Source: Bacteroidales bacterium
GTDB lineage: Bacteria; Bacteroidota; Bacteroidia; Bacteroidales; JAADJA01
Reading direction: 5' to 3'
NCBI GenBank assembly: GCA_021740645.1
Contig: JAIOZL010000012.1
Location: 33,676 to 97,675, forward strand
Length of the DNA: 64,000 nt
A program made the translations under genes and the position numbers. A model generated the notes under the pieces. It saw only the letters and a program-made list of their open reading frames with translations, made no database searches and was not told the DNA's origin. How positions within the stretch are numbered: position 1 is the stretch's first letter; every line of letters starts with the position of its first letter. Below, in pieces: positions 27,507 through 37,398 of this stretch.

Positions 27507-28184
27507 ATGCATATTGATATTCTTACAATATTTCCTGAAATGTTTGAGGGGCCTTTTAACCATTCGATAATTAAAAGGGCCCAGGAAAAAAAATTAGTTA
27601 GTATTTCCCTGGTCAACATCAGAGACTTTGCAACCGACAAGCATAAAAGAGTAGATGACTATCAATATGGAGGAGGCAGCGGTATGGTAATGATGATTGA
27701 ACCCATAGCAAATTGTATTGATTCACTCAGACAAAAAAGAAATTACGAGGAAATAATCTACATGAGTCCTGATGGAGATCTTCTGGATCAAAATATTTCC
27801 AACCAATTTTCGATGTGTAATAATCTGATGATACTTTGCGGACATTATAAAGGCATCGATGAACGGCTGCGTGAGGCATATATCACAAAAGAAATATCTA
27901 TCGGAAACTACGTTTTATCAGGCGGAGAATTAGCCGCGGCTGTCTTTACTGATTCGATCGTCCGTTTGTTACCCGGAGTGCTTAATGACGAAACCTCTGC
28001 CCTATCTGATTCATTTCAGAACGATTTGTTATCGGCTCCTGTTTATACCAGGCCATCTGAATATAAAGGAATGAAAGTTCCCGATGTGCTTCTTTCCGGA
28101 AACGATAAAGAGATTTTTAAATGGCGTCAGGATCGGGCTGTGCAGAGGACAAATGCCAGGCGGCCTGACCTGTTAAAAGGATGA
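27507..28184 (+). CDS. trmD: tRNA (guanine-37-N1)-methyltransferase
   Basis: This 225-residue SPOUT methyltransferase modifies G37 of tRNAs that read CNN codons and prevents +1 frameshifting. Visible signatures are MHIDILTIFPEMFEGPF, YGGGSGMVMM, GHYKGIDERLREA and ISIGNYVLSGGELAA, the last two forming the knot that binds S-adenosylmethionine. The longer frame from 27453 lies in the promoter region: TATTTTTG at 27470-27477 is a good -7 element, so the ATG at 27507 is chosen. rplS follows about 100 bases later, the usual trmD-rplS order, but rplS also has its own promoter. Confidence 0.96.
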   Translation: MHIDILTIFPEMFEGPFNHSIIKRAQEKKLVSISLVNIRDFATDKHKRVDDYQYGGGSGMVMMIEPIANCIDSLRQKRNYEEIIYMSPDGDLLDQNISNQFSMCNNLMILCGHYKGIDERLREAYITKEISIGNYVLSGGELAAAVFTDSIVRLLPGVLNDETSALSDSFQNDLLSAPVYTRPSEYKGMKVPDVLLSGNDKEIFKWRQDRAVQRTNARRPDLLKG

Positions 28185-28216
28185 GAACAATGGAAATAAA
28201 AAAAATACAATTATTC

Positions 28217-28248
28217 TTGTACAGATAAAAAATAAAGCAGTATATTTG
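28217..28248 (+). promoter_or_regulatory. Predicted promoter of rplS
   Basis: TTG at 28217-28219 and TATATTTG at 28241-28248 have 21 bases between them. The start codon lies 39 bases after the -7 element. This allows rplS to be expressed apart from trmD. Confidence 0.65.
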
Positions 28249-28286
28249 CACCCATTTTTAGAAGCAATCCTAATAAATATAATGCA

Positions 28287-28640
28287 ATGAGCAAGCACGA
28301 GTTATTACAATTTGTAGAAGATAAAGCAGAGAAAAGGGAACACCCTATTTTTAAGGCAGGTGATACAATTACCGTAAAATATAAAATCAAAGAAGGGAAT
28401 AAAGAACGTATCCAGAATTTTCAGGGTGTAGTTTTACAACGCAGAGGAACTGGGGTTACTGAAACTTTCACGGTTAGAAAAATATCCGGGAATATTGGTG
28501 TTGAAAGAATTTTCCCGGTTAACTCCCCCTTTATTGAAGAAATATTAATAAATAAAAAAGGAGTGGTCCGTCGGGCCAGAATTTTCTACCTCAGAGGATT
28601 AAGAGGTAAAAAAGCCAGGATCAAAGAAAAAAGATTCTAA
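28287..28640 (+). CDS. rplS: 50S ribosomal protein L19
   Basis: This 117-residue protein has the L19 signatures [51 protein letters not shown] and a basic C-terminus ([20 protein letters not shown]). L19 sits at the interface between the two ribosomal subunits. Length and order after trmD are standard. It has its own promoter and a strong terminator. Confidence 0.97.
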   Translation: MSKHELLQFVEDKAEKREHPIFKAGDTITVKYKIKEGNKERIQNFQGVVLQRRGTGVTETFTVRKISGNIGVERIFPVNSPFIEEILINKKGVVRRARIFYLRGLRGKKARIKEKRF

Positions 28641-28660
28641 GATTAACTTCAAAATATTTA

Positions 28661-28690
28661 AAGCCGCTTCCGTAAGCGGCTTTTTTTTTT
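28661..28690 (+). terminator. rplS intrinsic terminator
   Basis: AAGCCGCTT (28661-28669) pairs with AAGCGGCTT (28674-28682) over a 4-base loop, followed by about 10 T. Confidence 0.92.
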
Positions 28691-28775
28691 GTATATAGCT
28701 TGAGACAATAATTTACTCTAACAATCAACAACATTTATTATTTTTACTTTTTAATGCACGAATAATTATATTAAA

Positions 28776-30770
28776 ATGGAATTACGAATTTTACAGGATA
28801 TCATTATTATTTTCGGGTTATCGATATTTGTGATATTCCTGTTTTACAAACTTCATCTTCCATCTATCACCGGATTTTTAGTCACAGGACTAATCACAGG
28901 CCCTTATGGGTTAAAGCTTATTCGGGATACGCATGATGTTGAAATACTGGCAGAGATTGGCATTGTACTTCTACTTTTTACAATTGGGATTGAGTTTTCA
29001 ATTAAAAATCTTATTAAGGCCAGAAAGTCTGTTTTGCTTGGTGGTACATTACAAACGGGGTTAGTAATTGTGTTTACCTTTATAATTGCAAGGATAACGG
29101 GGCTGAATAACAGTCAGTCAGTGTTTGTTGGATTTTTAGTAGCACTTAGCTCCACAGCCATTGTCATGAAAGTGATTCAAAACAGGGGAGAATTAGGAAC
29201 TTACCATGGCCAGACATCCCTGGCAATTTTAATATTTCAAGATATAATAATAGTTCCTATGATTCTCATTACTCCCTTATTAGCCGGGGAATTACCTTCA
29301 AGCGGTCAGTCTTTTCTGATCGTAATTTCAAAAGGGTTAGGGGTATTGATTCTTATCATTTTGGGTGCGAAATATTTTGTCCCCTATGTTTTACATCAAA
29401 TTGCCCGGACACAAAGCAATGAACTATTTCTGCTTACCATTATTGTAATTGCCTTTGCCACAGCCTGGTTAACATCAGCTATTGGGCTATCCCTGGCACT
29501 TGGGGCATTTATTGCCGGACTCATTATATCAGAGTCAGAATATAGCGAACATGCCTTCGGAAATATTATTCCTTTTCGAGACCTATTTACAAGCTTTTTC
29601 TTTGTTTCAATTGGAATGTTATTGAACATTGATTTCATTATTGAAAACATCTTATTAGTGACATCTACGGCTCTTGGGATCATCCTTTTAAAAGCAATTA
29701 TTATTGGGTTTGTGGCCTTTTTACTTGGGTACCCTTTCCGAACCACTCTTATCGTGGGTATTTCATTAAGTCAGATAGGGGAGTTTTCCTTCGTACTTTC
29801 CGAATATGGGATAGAATATGGCCTATTGTCAGAATTTAACAATCAGCTCTTTTTATCCTCAGCAGTTATAAGTTTATCGGTAACGCCTTTCCTTATTAAT
29901 AATGCTTCTTCAATATCTGAGTGGATATTAAAGTTGCCCCTACCCAAAAAACTCAGAAGTGGGCTGAACAACCTTACTGATGAAGAGAGCCCTAACCTAC
30001 GCGATCATGTTGTGATAATTGGCTACGGTGTTATAGGCCGAAACGTGGCAAAAGCGGCTAAATATGCAAAAATTCCCCATGTAATCATCGAGCTAAACCC
30101 TGATACCGTAAAGGAAGAAATGGCTAAGGGGGAAATCATCTATTACGGAGATGCAACCCAGGAGTTGATTTTAAATCATGCCAATATTAAAGATGCCTAT
30201 ATCCTGGTAAATACTATTCCAAATCCGGCAGATTCAAGACTCATCACCCTGAGGGCCAGAAAATTAAATAACGACCTCCACATCATCATTCGCACCCGCT
30301 TTATTAGAGATATGGATGCATTGTATAAACTTGGCGCCAACGAAGTAATCCCTGAAGAATTTGAAACTTCTGTGGAAATTTTTGCACGTGTTTTAGCAAA
30401 ATATGTAATTCCCCAGGAAGAGATAGATAGGCTGGTTCAGGAAATACGGGTAGATGAATATAAAATGTTCAGGAAATTATCCTTAAGTCCTGAATATTAT
30501 GAGGCCTTATCGGTGCATGCTCCCGTCCCGGAGTTCCATTCCATATCTTTAGCTCATGGTTCTCATTTAATTGGCAAATCTTTCGGACAATGTAATTTCC
30601 CGGAGTATAAAATTGTTTTAGTTGCTATAAACAGGGCCGGAGAAAACATAACCAAAGTAGAAAGTGATTTTACTTTTGAAGAAGGGGATACACTATTTTT
30701 CCTTGGAAATGCTGATAATTTTAAATCTTTATCTCTGAAAATAAATAAAAATACATCTTTGAATGAATAA
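28776..30770 (+). CDS. CPA2-family monovalent cation:proton antiporter (KefB/C type) with TrkA domains
   Basis: This 664-residue protein has an N-terminal membrane domain of about 12 helices (residues 1-390, with LPSITGFLVTGLITGPYG and LLFTIGIEFSIKNLI). It is followed by a TrkA-N/RCK nucleotide-binding domain (HVVIIGYGVIGRNVAKAA, GDATQELILNHANI) and a C-terminal TrkA-C domain (ISLAHGSHLIGKSFGQ). Such proteins exchange K+ or Na+ for H+ under the control of NAD(H) or other nucleotides. It overlaps the next gene by eight bases, suggesting coupled translation. Confidence 0.92.
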   Translation: MELRILQDIIIIFGLSIFVIFLFYKLHLPSITGFLVTGLITGPYGLKLIRDTHDVEILAEIGIVLLLFTIGIEFSIKNLIKARKSVLLGGTLQTGLVIVFTFIIARITGLNNSQSVFVGFLVALSSTAIVMKVIQNRGELGTYHGQTSLAILIFQDIIIVPMILITPLLAGELPSSGQSFLIVISKGLGVLILIILGAKYFVPYVLHQIARTQSNELFLLTIIVIAFATAWLTSAIGLSLALGAFIAGLIISESEYSEHAFGNIIPFRDLFTSFFFVSIGMLLNIDFIIENILLVTSTALGIILLKAIIIGFVAFLLGYPFRTTLIVGISLSQIGEFSFVLSEYGIEYGLLSEFNNQLFLSSAVISLSVTPFLINNASSISEWILKLPLPKKLRSGLNNLTDEESPNLRDHVVIIGYGVIGRNVAKAAKYAKIPHVIIELNPDTVKEEMAKGEIIYYGDATQELILNHANIKDAYILVNTIPNPADSRLITLRARKLNNDLHIIIRTRFIRDMDALYKLGANEVIPEEFETSVEIFARVLAKYVIPQEEIDRLVQEIRVDEYKMFRKLSLSPEYYEALSVHAPVPEFHSISLAHGSHLIGKSFGQCNFPEYKIVLVAINRAGENITKVESDFTFEEGDTLFFLGNADNFKSLSLKINKNTSLNE

Positions 30771-31158
30771 TTCTAGCAGCGGAAAATTTTCATTAAAAAA
30801 ACGAATGGAGAGCTTTAAATATGCATTTAATGGAATAATTCTTTTATCAAGAGAACACAATGCCTGGATTCATTTTGTCGCAGCTCTTCTGGTAATAATT
30901 CTTGGATTCATTTTTAATATTAGTTTCTTCGAATGGATGGTGATACTTATTTGTATCGGGCTGGTTCTTTCTCTCGAATTGATGAATACAGCCATTGAAA
31001 ATTTAACAAACTTAGTTTCTCCCGGGATAAACCCAAAAGCTGGTAGAATTAAAGATATAGCGGCTGGAGCTGTGCTCATTTCAGCTATAATATCAGCAAT
31101 TATAGGAGTTATGATTTTCTTACCAAAGATCTGGGCATTACTTTCTTTTTTGGATTAA
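30763..31158 (+). CDS. Diacylglycerol/undecaprenol kinase family protein (DgkA-like)
   Basis: This 131-residue protein has three membrane helices after a short amphipathic N-terminus. The sequence ELMNTAIENLTNLVSP, followed by GRIKDIAAGAVLISAI, is the DgkA signature. In Gram-positive and many Bacteroidota genomes this family is an undecaprenol kinase rather than a diacylglycerol kinase, recycling the lipid carrier for cell wall and surface glycan synthesis; which one applies here is open. The 3' end overlaps the convergent outer-membrane protein gene by 21 bases. Confidence 0.85.
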   Translation: MNNSSSGKFSLKKRMESFKYAFNGIILLSREHNAWIHFVAALLVIILGFIFNISFFEWMVILICIGLVLSLELMNTAIENLTNLVSPGINPKAGRIKDIAAGAVLISAIISAIIGVMIFLPKIWALLSFLD

Positions 31159-31863
31159 TCGCTTTTGTTTCGTGCTCATCGGTATCTTATAAGTGTATCC
31201 TATTGAACTAAAATTGTAATAGTCTCTGTTGTTGTTACCTGGCATTCCGTCCAATTTATCTGTATCTACTCTACTTGATGTCGTTTGCATGAAAATAGCA
31301 CTTCTTGAATTAAGATGGTATCTCAATTCAATACCCAGGGGAAGGACAAATTCAGTGGTAGCTTTTTCCTCTCCTTTGCCATAAGACCTGATAATTGTAT
31401 TATCAATTCCGTTGTAAAGAGTAGTTTGAAAATCAATTAATCCTAAGCCAACACTGCCTAAGACTAAAAAGTGTTGATTTTCATTTTTTGATAAAAAAGC
31501 TACAAAATTTACAACAAAATCTATTGTATACTCTGTAAACTTATTTTGAAAGTAAATATAGGTAGTTGAAGTATTTACTCCCCGAATTTTTATCCCACTC
31601 ATTTTCCCATATGTGAGACGTCCACTTATTTCAAAAACTGAATTAAAATCACGGGTTGCTTTGAGCTTAAAAGCGAGGTTGTTTTTGAATATTCCACCTT
31701 CTGCAGGTCCTTCATCAATATCACCAAAGAAAGAAGTTACCCCGGTTTCAAAACTACCCCCCCAATATCCTCCCCCAGAATATGGCTTAAGTGTTCTGAT
31801 CTGGGAAAAGGCAATTCCAGGAAATAAAATTAAAAATAACAAACGTATCCCTGCCCCTCGCAT
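31138..31863 (-). CDS. Outer-membrane beta-barrel-like protein
   Basis: This 241-residue protein has a signal peptide (LLFLILFPGIAFSQ) followed by alternating hydrophobic and polar strands: GGSFETGVTSFFGDIDEG, KLKATRDFNSVFEISGRLTY, HFLVLGSVGLGLIDFQT and GIELRYHLNSRSAIFMQTTS. This matches the small porin-like or DUF6089-type outer-membrane proteins of Bacteroidota, but the exact family cannot be fixed by eye. The tail is short and basic (KQKRLIQKRK) and does not end in the usual aromatic barrel residue, which is a little unusual. Confidence 0.65.
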   Translation of the reverse strand: MRGAGIRLLFLILFPGIAFSQIRTLKPYSGGGYWGGSFETGVTSFFGDIDEGPAEGGIFKNNLAFKLKATRDFNSVFEISGRLTYGKMSGIKIRGVNTSTTYIYFQNKFTEYTIDFVVNFVAFLSKNENQHFLVLGSVGLGLIDFQTTLYNGIDNTIIRSYGKGEEKATTEFVLPLGIELRYHLNSRSAIFMQTTSSRVDTDKLDGMPGNNNRDYYNFSSIGYTYKIPMSTKQKRLIQKRK

Positions 31864-31951
31864 TTCGATAACCTTTATAAAAGAACAATAAAATTAGATA
31901 AATCACATAAGCCTAAAAAGTAAAACTTAGAATTTTATTCTATCGTCCTTG

Positions 31952-31989
31952 TTGATAAGTATATCAAATAAGGGGCCGGAACTTATCAA
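31952..31989. repeat. Inverted repeat over the end of the NtrC-type gene
   Basis: TTGATAAGT (31952-31960) and ACTTATCAA (31981-31989) are perfect 9-base arms around a 20-base spacer. The right arm includes the stop codon of the response regulator. No T-run follows on the minus strand, so it is a weak terminator or an operator-like site. Confidence 0.4.
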
Positions 31990-33365
31990 CCGATCTCAAA
32001 CTTTTTCATTCTTCTGTCAAGTGATTGCCAGGAGATATTAAGTAATTCCGCCGCCTTGGATTTGTTATTATTGACTTTTTCGAGTGCTTTCCTGATGAGG
32101 CTCATTTCCGAAACTTCAAGATCCCAAATTTCTTCACCACTATTGACCATAACTTTTTCAGTGGAAACAAGTTCCGGATTTCCAAGCTGGAAGTCGCTCA
32201 ATTGTAATACGCCGTCCTCGCTGATAATGATTGCTCTTTCTATCAAATTTCTCAATTCACGAATATTACCCGGGAACGAATATTTCATTAGTTCTTTTTC
32301 AATTTCCGGATCAATCTTCTTAATTAATTTACCAAGTGAAAGGCAGTAATAGTCGATAAAATAATTAATCAGCAGGGGTATATCTTCCTTTCTTTCCCGC
32401 AAAGGAGGAAGATCAATAATAAATGAACCTATACGGTGATAAAGGTCTAACCTGAACTCCTTTTTATCACTCATTTTTTTAAGCTCCTGATTAGAAGCAG
32501 CAATTACCCTGACATCTACATTTATCTTTTCATGGCTACCCACCCTGGAAACTTTTCTTTCCTCAAGGACCCTTAAAAGCTTAGCTTGCTGACTTAAAGG
32601 CATATCACCTATTTCATCTAAAAACAAGGTACCCTTATTGGCAATTTCAAACCAGCCCGCTTTGTTTTCAAAAGCTCCTGTAAAAGATCCTTTTTTATGG
32701 CCAAAAAACTCACTTTCAAAAAGTGATTCAGGAATAGCTGAGCAATTTACCGAGTGAAAATATTGTTTACTTCTACTACTCAGATAGTGAATACCCCTGG
32801 CAACAAGTTCCTTTCCAGTACCACTCTCACCGGTAATAAGCACAGTAGTATTTTCAACACTCCCTACTTTGGCCATCATACTTATAACTTTTTTCATGGC
32901 TTTGCTTTTGCCAATCAATTGGTGACCGATACTTTTTTGGATTTCATTTGAAAGCAGGGAATAATTTTTTTCCAATTCCTTGTATTTGTGATTAAGGTTA
33001 AGGAATCGGGTGGTTCGCTGTATGGCAAGATTGATATCCATTAACCTAAACGGTTTGGGGAAAAAATCTGCAGCCCCTTTGCGCATGGCTTCAATCACAC
33101 TGTTCATATCCCCATGTCCTGAGATCATAATCACTTCGATATCCGGATATTTATCCTTAATGATCTCCAGGGCTGTTAAGCCATCCATTTCAGGGAGTTT
33201 TATATCGAGGATGATAATATGTACATCCTCCTTTTCTATCAATCTGAAAGCTTCAGAGGGAACCGACGCTTTAAAAACCTGGTATTTATTTTCCACCAGA
33301 AACTCCGCAATCTCATCGCGCACACGTTGTTCGTCATCTACAACCAGGATTCTTACTTTCTCCAT
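31986..33365 (-). CDS. Sigma-54-dependent response regulator, NtrC family
   Basis: This 459-residue protein has a receiver domain at 1-120 (VVDDEQRVRDEI, phospho-acceptor Asp in IIILDIKLPEMDG). The AAA+ sigma-54 interaction domain follows (Walker A GESGTGKELVARGIH, the GSFTGAF loop that contacts sigma-54, Walker B TLFLDEIGD, RELRNLIERAI), with a Fis-type helix-turn-helix at the end (KSKAAELLNISWQSLDRRM). It is the partner of the histidine kinase directly upstream, six bases away. It would activate promoters of the -24/-12 type. No such promoter was recognised near the operon itself. Confidence 0.94.
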   Translation of the reverse strand: MEKVRILVVDDEQRVRDEIAEFLVENKYQVFKASVPSEAFRLIEKEDVHIIILDIKLPEMDGLTALEIIKDKYPDIEVIMISGHGDMNSVIEAMRKGAADFFPKPFRLMDINLAIQRTTRFLNLNHKYKELEKNYSLLSNEIQKSIGHQLIGKSKAMKKVISMMAKVGSVENTTVLITGESGTGKELVARGIHYLSSRSKQYFHSVNCSAIPESLFESEFFGHKKGSFTGAFENKAGWFEIANKGTLFLDEIGDMPLSQQAKLLRVLEERKVSRVGSHEKINVDVRVIAASNQELKKMSDKKEFRLDLYHRIGSFIIDLPPLRERKEDIPLLINYFIDYYCLSLGKLIKKIDPEIEKELMKYSFPGNIRELRNLIERAIIISEDGVLQLSDFQLGNPELVSTEKVMVNSGEEIWDLEVSEMSLIRKALEKVNNNKSKAAELLNISWQSLDRRMKKFEIG

Positions 33366-33371
33366 AATTTT

Positions 33372-34703
33372 CTATTTTTTTGGAACTGACAATGGCATTT
33401 TTATTCTTAGAATTGTATACTCATTTTCTATGCTTTCAACAGAAATATCACCTTTCATTTCTTTGATGATCCCATAGGATATTGACAATCCTAATCCTGT
33501 TCCGCTTTCCACATCTTTTGTGGTAAAAAATGGATCAAAAATATTATTTAAATGCGCTTCTGAAATGCCAATACCATTATCCTTAAATTCAATAATTGCG
33601 ACTGATTGATTTACATAACTCGTTATTTCTATCAACTTTGTGTATCCGACATCTTGAGTCAATTTACTCTTTTCCAATACGGCAAATTTCGCATTTGAAA
33701 GTAAATTTAAAAATACCTGCTCAATCCGATACCGATTTCCACGAGTAATGCATTCTTCGTCACACAGTTTCAACGAAATTTCTACACTATGGTTTTGATA
33801 TTGTTTACTAATTAATGAAATTGATGCTCTAATCACTTCATTTATATCTACTTCATCATCCACAAGATTCTGTTGATCACGCGAAAAAACCCTTACATGA
33901 TTAATGATTTGCCTTATGCGATCAATATCCTCAAACATAGATTCAATTTTACTTTTCAGGTATTCTTCAGAAGCTCTGCTAGTGTTCATTTTAAATAAAA
34001 TGTTATCCAGGCCCATGGATAAACCACCCAGAGGTTGATTAATTTCATGAGCAATTCCGGCCGCCAGCTCTCCCATCGATTCTAGTTTAGATTTCTGAAT
34101 CAGCAGTCGTTGCTGTTGCTCCCGCTTTTTCAACTCCTCATTTACTCTATTTTCAAGGTTTTGATTTAATTCCTTTAAATCATTTTCAGCCTGGATTTTT
34201 TCTTTGATTTCGTGCTGAAGATCCAGGGTTCTTTCTTCTACCCGTTTCTCTAGCTCCTGGTTGAGTTTTCTAAGATTTTCTTCCGCAATCCGCCTTTGCT
34301 TTTCTTCGTCTTTAACTTTGCGCTCCAATAAAATACCATTGGCTAATTCTTGCACTAGGGAAGTAAGTTTTTTTGTCTCAACCGGTTTGAGCAGGAAACT
34401 ATTCACACCTATCTTTATGGCATCCATAAAATATTCGGCTTCTCCATAAGCGGATAAGATCACCAGCCTTACGTCACTATCTTCTTTTCGAATATTTTCA
34501 ACCATTTCCAGCCCATCCATCACCGGCATCATAATGTCGGTAATAATCAGATCAGGACGATGTTCGCGATAAGCCTCAAGGCCCTCCTTGCCATTTTCAG
34601 CTATATAAAGCTGCTTAACTATTTTATCAAGTATTCGCTCGTATATGGCACGGAGTAAATCCTCATCTTCTACAAATAGAACTGAAATATCAAGTTTTTC
34701 CAC
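33372..34703 (-). CDS. Hybrid histidine kinase with N-terminal receiver domain
   Basis: This 443-residue soluble protein has a receiver at 1-120 (VLFVEDEDLLRAI, Asp in LIITDIMMPVMDG) and a coiled-coil linker from 125 to about 205 (KVKDEEKQRRIAEENLRKLN). A HisKA dimerisation helix carries the phospho-His in GIAHEINQPLGG, and a HATPase domain has DNGIGISEAHL and GTGLGLSISYG. There is no transmembrane segment, so the input comes through the receiver or through the coiled coil. It lies directly upstream of the NtrC-type regulator, forming a phosphorelay pair in which the kinase may itself be phosphorylated by another kinase. Confidence 0.92.
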   Translation of the reverse strand: MEKLDISVLFVEDEDLLRAIYERILDKIVKQLYIAENGKEGLEAYREHRPDLIITDIMMPVMDGLEMVENIRKEDSDVRLVILSAYGEAEYFMDAIKIGVNSFLLKPVETKKLTSLVQELANGILLERKVKDEEKQRRIAEENLRKLNQELEKRVEERTLDLQHEIKEKIQAENDLKELNQNLENRVNEELKKREQQQRLLIQKSKLESMGELAAGIAHEINQPLGGLSMGLDNILFKMNTSRASEEYLKSKIESMFEDIDRIRQIINHVRVFSRDQQNLVDDEVDINEVIRASISLISKQYQNHSVEISLKLCDEECITRGNRYRIEQVFLNLLSNAKFAVLEKSKLTQDVGYTKLIEITSYVNQSVAIIEFKDNGIGISEAHLNNIFDPFFTTKDVESGTGLGLSISYGIIKEMKGDISVESIENEYTILRIKMPLSVPKK

Positions 34704-34891
34704 TAGTGTAAAGGTTATTTATGTACGCATTTCCAGAAACCGAATTCTGTCTTAAAAACTCAATAATACACATTTTAAAGAAACAACACCTTTCATATAT
34801 TTCTGGATTTTAAACCAATATATGTTAATAAATATCCGTTTTCGGAGAAGACTTATTTACTAATATTGTTGTTGTATTAAAAAAACAACCT

Positions 34892-36607
34892 ATGTTTAGA
34901 ACTCTGCAACTCATTTTTTTAATTTTTGTTACACAAATAGTAGCTTTGAGTCAGAAAAATTATCCCACTGATATATTTATATCACCCATTGATATCCCAA
35001 TAAAATTGTCTGGTACGTTTGGAGAACTTAGATCAGATCATTTTCATTCCGGTATTGATATTAAAACAGGTGAAAGAACAGGGCTCAATGTATATGCCGT
35101 TGCTGATGGTTATATTTCAAGGATTAAAGTCCAAAGTGGAGGTTATGGATACGCATTGTACCTTACACACCCCAATGGATATGTGTCTGTTTATGGTCAT
35201 TTAAAGAAATACAACGAGCGAATAAATCAATTTGTTATCGAAGAGCAGTATAAAAGACAAAGCTATGAAATTGATATGTACCTTGAGGAGGATCAATTCA
35301 GGGTAAACCAGGGAGATATTATTGCTTTATCAGGAAATTCAGGATACTCCGGAGGCCCTCACTTACATTTTGAAATAAGGGATCAAGGTTCACAAAAACC
35401 AGTCAACCCCCTGTTATTCGATTTTAACCTAAAAGATATTTCAAGCCCGGTTATTAATGTTCTTAAAATATATCCAGCTGATTCGAAAAGTGAAATAAAC
35501 GGAAAAAACTCATCCGCAGTTTATTATCCAACAAATAAGGGCAGCAAGTATGAGATCAATAGCACAGACACCATTGAAATTTCAGGAACCGCCTACTTTG
35601 GGATAAATTGTTATGATCCATTTTATGGGGGGTTAAATAAAAATGGGGTTTATTCCATTAAAATGTATGTGGATAAGATATTAACCTATGCACATTCATT
35701 AGAGACATTTTCATTTGATGAAACCAGGTATATTAACAGTTTGATTGATTACCAGGAGTACAAACAAAATCAACGGCGGGTGCAGAAGGCATTTGTTCAG
35801 CCTAATAATAAACTCTCCATTTACGAACTTGCAATAAATAATGGTTTGGTGGATTTTAAGAAAGGACAAAAGCACCTCATATCGTTTGAAGTTAGCGATA
35901 TAAATAATAATCGGACAAGCTTAAGCTTCTGGTTAAAGGGAACGGCCTCACATCATAAGGAATCCTCAAAAAATAATAAGGAAACTATTTTTTCAATAAA
36001 TAAAACCAATACTTTTAAAACCAGCAACCTTGTGTTGCAAGTGCCGGGCAATGCCTTATACGACAGCCTTAGTTTTTATTATGATTTTCAAATTGACCCC
36101 AGGTTTCCTTTTGCCGCGATTCATCAGATACATTACGATTATGTTCCCCTTCACTCCTGGTGTAGTCTGGCTATTTGGCCTGACTCTATACCACATTGGC
36201 TTCAAGATAAATCGCTGATAGTAAAAATCCAGAATGATGGCGTAATGGAAGCAGCAGGCGGGGAATGGGTAGATGGTTTCATTCAAACAAGCATAAGGGA
36301 ATTTGGCAATTATACCATTATGATCGATACGGTTCCGCCTGAAATCATCCCATTAAATATTTATGAAGGGAAATCCCTCCTTGCTCAAACTACCCTTGAA
36401 GTGAAAATTCTGGATGAATTATCAGGAATAAAAAAATATACGGGAAAGTTAAACGGCCATTGGATATTGATGAAATATGACTTAAAAAGTGATCTGTTAA
36501 CTTATGATTTTGACAAATATCTGCTGGAAGGAGATAATTACTTTGAATTAATGGTGACTGACAATAAAAACAACATTACTGAATATTCAATCAACATAAC
36601 ATATTAA
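34892..36607 (+). CDS. M23 family (LytM-type) metallopeptidase
   Basis: This 571-residue exported protein has a signal peptide near residues 5-20 and an M23 peptidase domain at about 30-175. The zinc ligands lie in DHFHSGIDIKTG (His52 and Asp56 of the H-x3-D motif) and in PHLHFE (His157 and His159). The catalytic histidine fold includes YGHLKKY. The remaining 400 residues are beta-rich and probably form Ig-like domains. Enzymes of the family cut peptidoglycan crossbridges or act as LytM-type regulators of amidases. It lies six bases before the PhzF gene and is probably cotranscribed. Confidence 0.87.
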   Translation: MFRTLQLIFLIFVTQIVALSQKNYPTDIFISPIDIPIKLSGTFGELRSDHFHSGIDIKTGERTGLNVYAVADGYISRIKVQSGGYGYALYLTHPNGYVSVYGHLKKYNERINQFVIEEQYKRQSYEIDMYLEEDQFRVNQGDIIALSGNSGYSGGPHLHFEIRDQGSQKPVNPLLFDFNLKDISSPVINVLKIYPADSKSEINGKNSSAVYYPTNKGSKYEINSTDTIEISGTAYFGINCYDPFYGGLNKNGVYSIKMYVDKILTYAHSLETFSFDETRYINSLIDYQEYKQNQRRVQKAFVQPNNKLSIYELAINNGLVDFKKGQKHLISFEVSDINNNRTSLSFWLKGTASHHKESSKNNKETIFSINKTNTFKTSNLVLQVPGNALYDSLSFYYDFQIDPRFPFAAIHQIHYDYVPLHSWCSLAIWPDSIPHWLQDKSLIVKIQNDGVMEAAGGEWVDGFIQTSIREFGNYTIMIDTVPPEIIPLNIYEGKSLLAQTTLEVKILDELSGIKKYTGKLNGHWILMKYDLKSDLLTYDFDKYLLEGDNYFELMVTDNKNNITEYSINITY

Positions 36608-36612
36608 GCCAC

Positions 36613-37398
36613 ATGAACACCCTGCCTATTTACCAGATTGATGCCTTTACAAGTGAGGTATTCAAAGGAAATCCTGCTGCAGTTTGCCCCCTGAACAAAT
36701 GGCTTCCTGAAGATCTTTTGCAGAAAATAGCCATGGAGAATAACCTATCGGAGACGGCTTTCCTTGTTCCAAATGGTAATGGTTTTGATATTCGTTGGTT
36801 CACACCAAAGATAGAAGTAGACCTGTGCGGACATGCTACCCTCGCCGCGGCCCATGTGCTTTTTAACCACCTGAAGGCATCTGACAATTTAATCGTTTTT
36901 AAATCTCTAGAACATGAAAATCTCGTCGTAAGAAAGGAAACGGACCTTTTGTCGCTTGAATTTCCGTCTACTCCGCCAAGGCCTGTGGAATTAACAGAAG
37001 AAATACTATTGGCCCTTGGAAAAGAACCTAAGGAAGTATTGGGCTCCCAAGACCTGTTGGCAGTTTATGAAAACGAGGACGATATACTAAGCTTAAGGCC
37101 CGATTATAATGCCATGAAAAAATTAGACTATTTAGGTGTTATTGTGACTTCAAAGGGTAAAAATGTAGATTTTGTCTCCCGTTTTTTTGCCCCAAAAGCC
37201 GGCATAGACGAAGATCCTGTAACTGGTTCCGCACATACCATACTTATTCCATACTGGGCAAAAAAGCTTAAAAAATCAAAACTACTTGCTCATCAAATTT
37301 CGGAGAGAAAGGGTGAACTTTTTTGCCAAATAGAAGACGACAAAGTTTTAATAGGGGGTAGAGCAGTCACCTATTTAATTGGGGAAATACATTTTTAA
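36613..37398 (+). CDS. PhzF-family isomerase
   Basis: This 261-residue protein has the tandem PhzF fold: IYQIDAFTSEVFKGNPAAV, MENNLSETAF with the catalytic-type Glu47, and FTPKIEVDLCGHATLAAAH. The second half has KAGIDEDPVTGSAHT. PhzF enzymes isomerise trans-2,3-dihydro-3-hydroxyanthranilate in phenazine producers, but most family members in genomes without phenazine genes have unknown substrates. That applies here, since no phz genes are present. Confidence 0.87.
   Translation: MNTLPIYQIDAFTSEVFKGNPAAVCPLNKWLPEDLLQKIAMENNLSETAFLVPNGNGFDIRWFTPKIEVDLCGHATLAAAHVLFNHLKASDNLIVFKSLEHENLVVRKETDLLSLEFPSTPPRPVELTEEILLALGKEPKEVLGSQDLLAVYENEDDILSLRPDYNAMKKLDYLGVIVTSKGKNVDFVSRFFAPKAGIDEDPVTGSAHTILIPYWAKKLKKSKLLAHQISERKGELFCQIEDDKVLIGGRAVTYLIGEIHF

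Noticed and set aside
36613..37398. Phenazine biosynthesis from the PhzF gene
   Set aside because: PhzF-like proteins are common in non-producers and no other phenazine gene is present.
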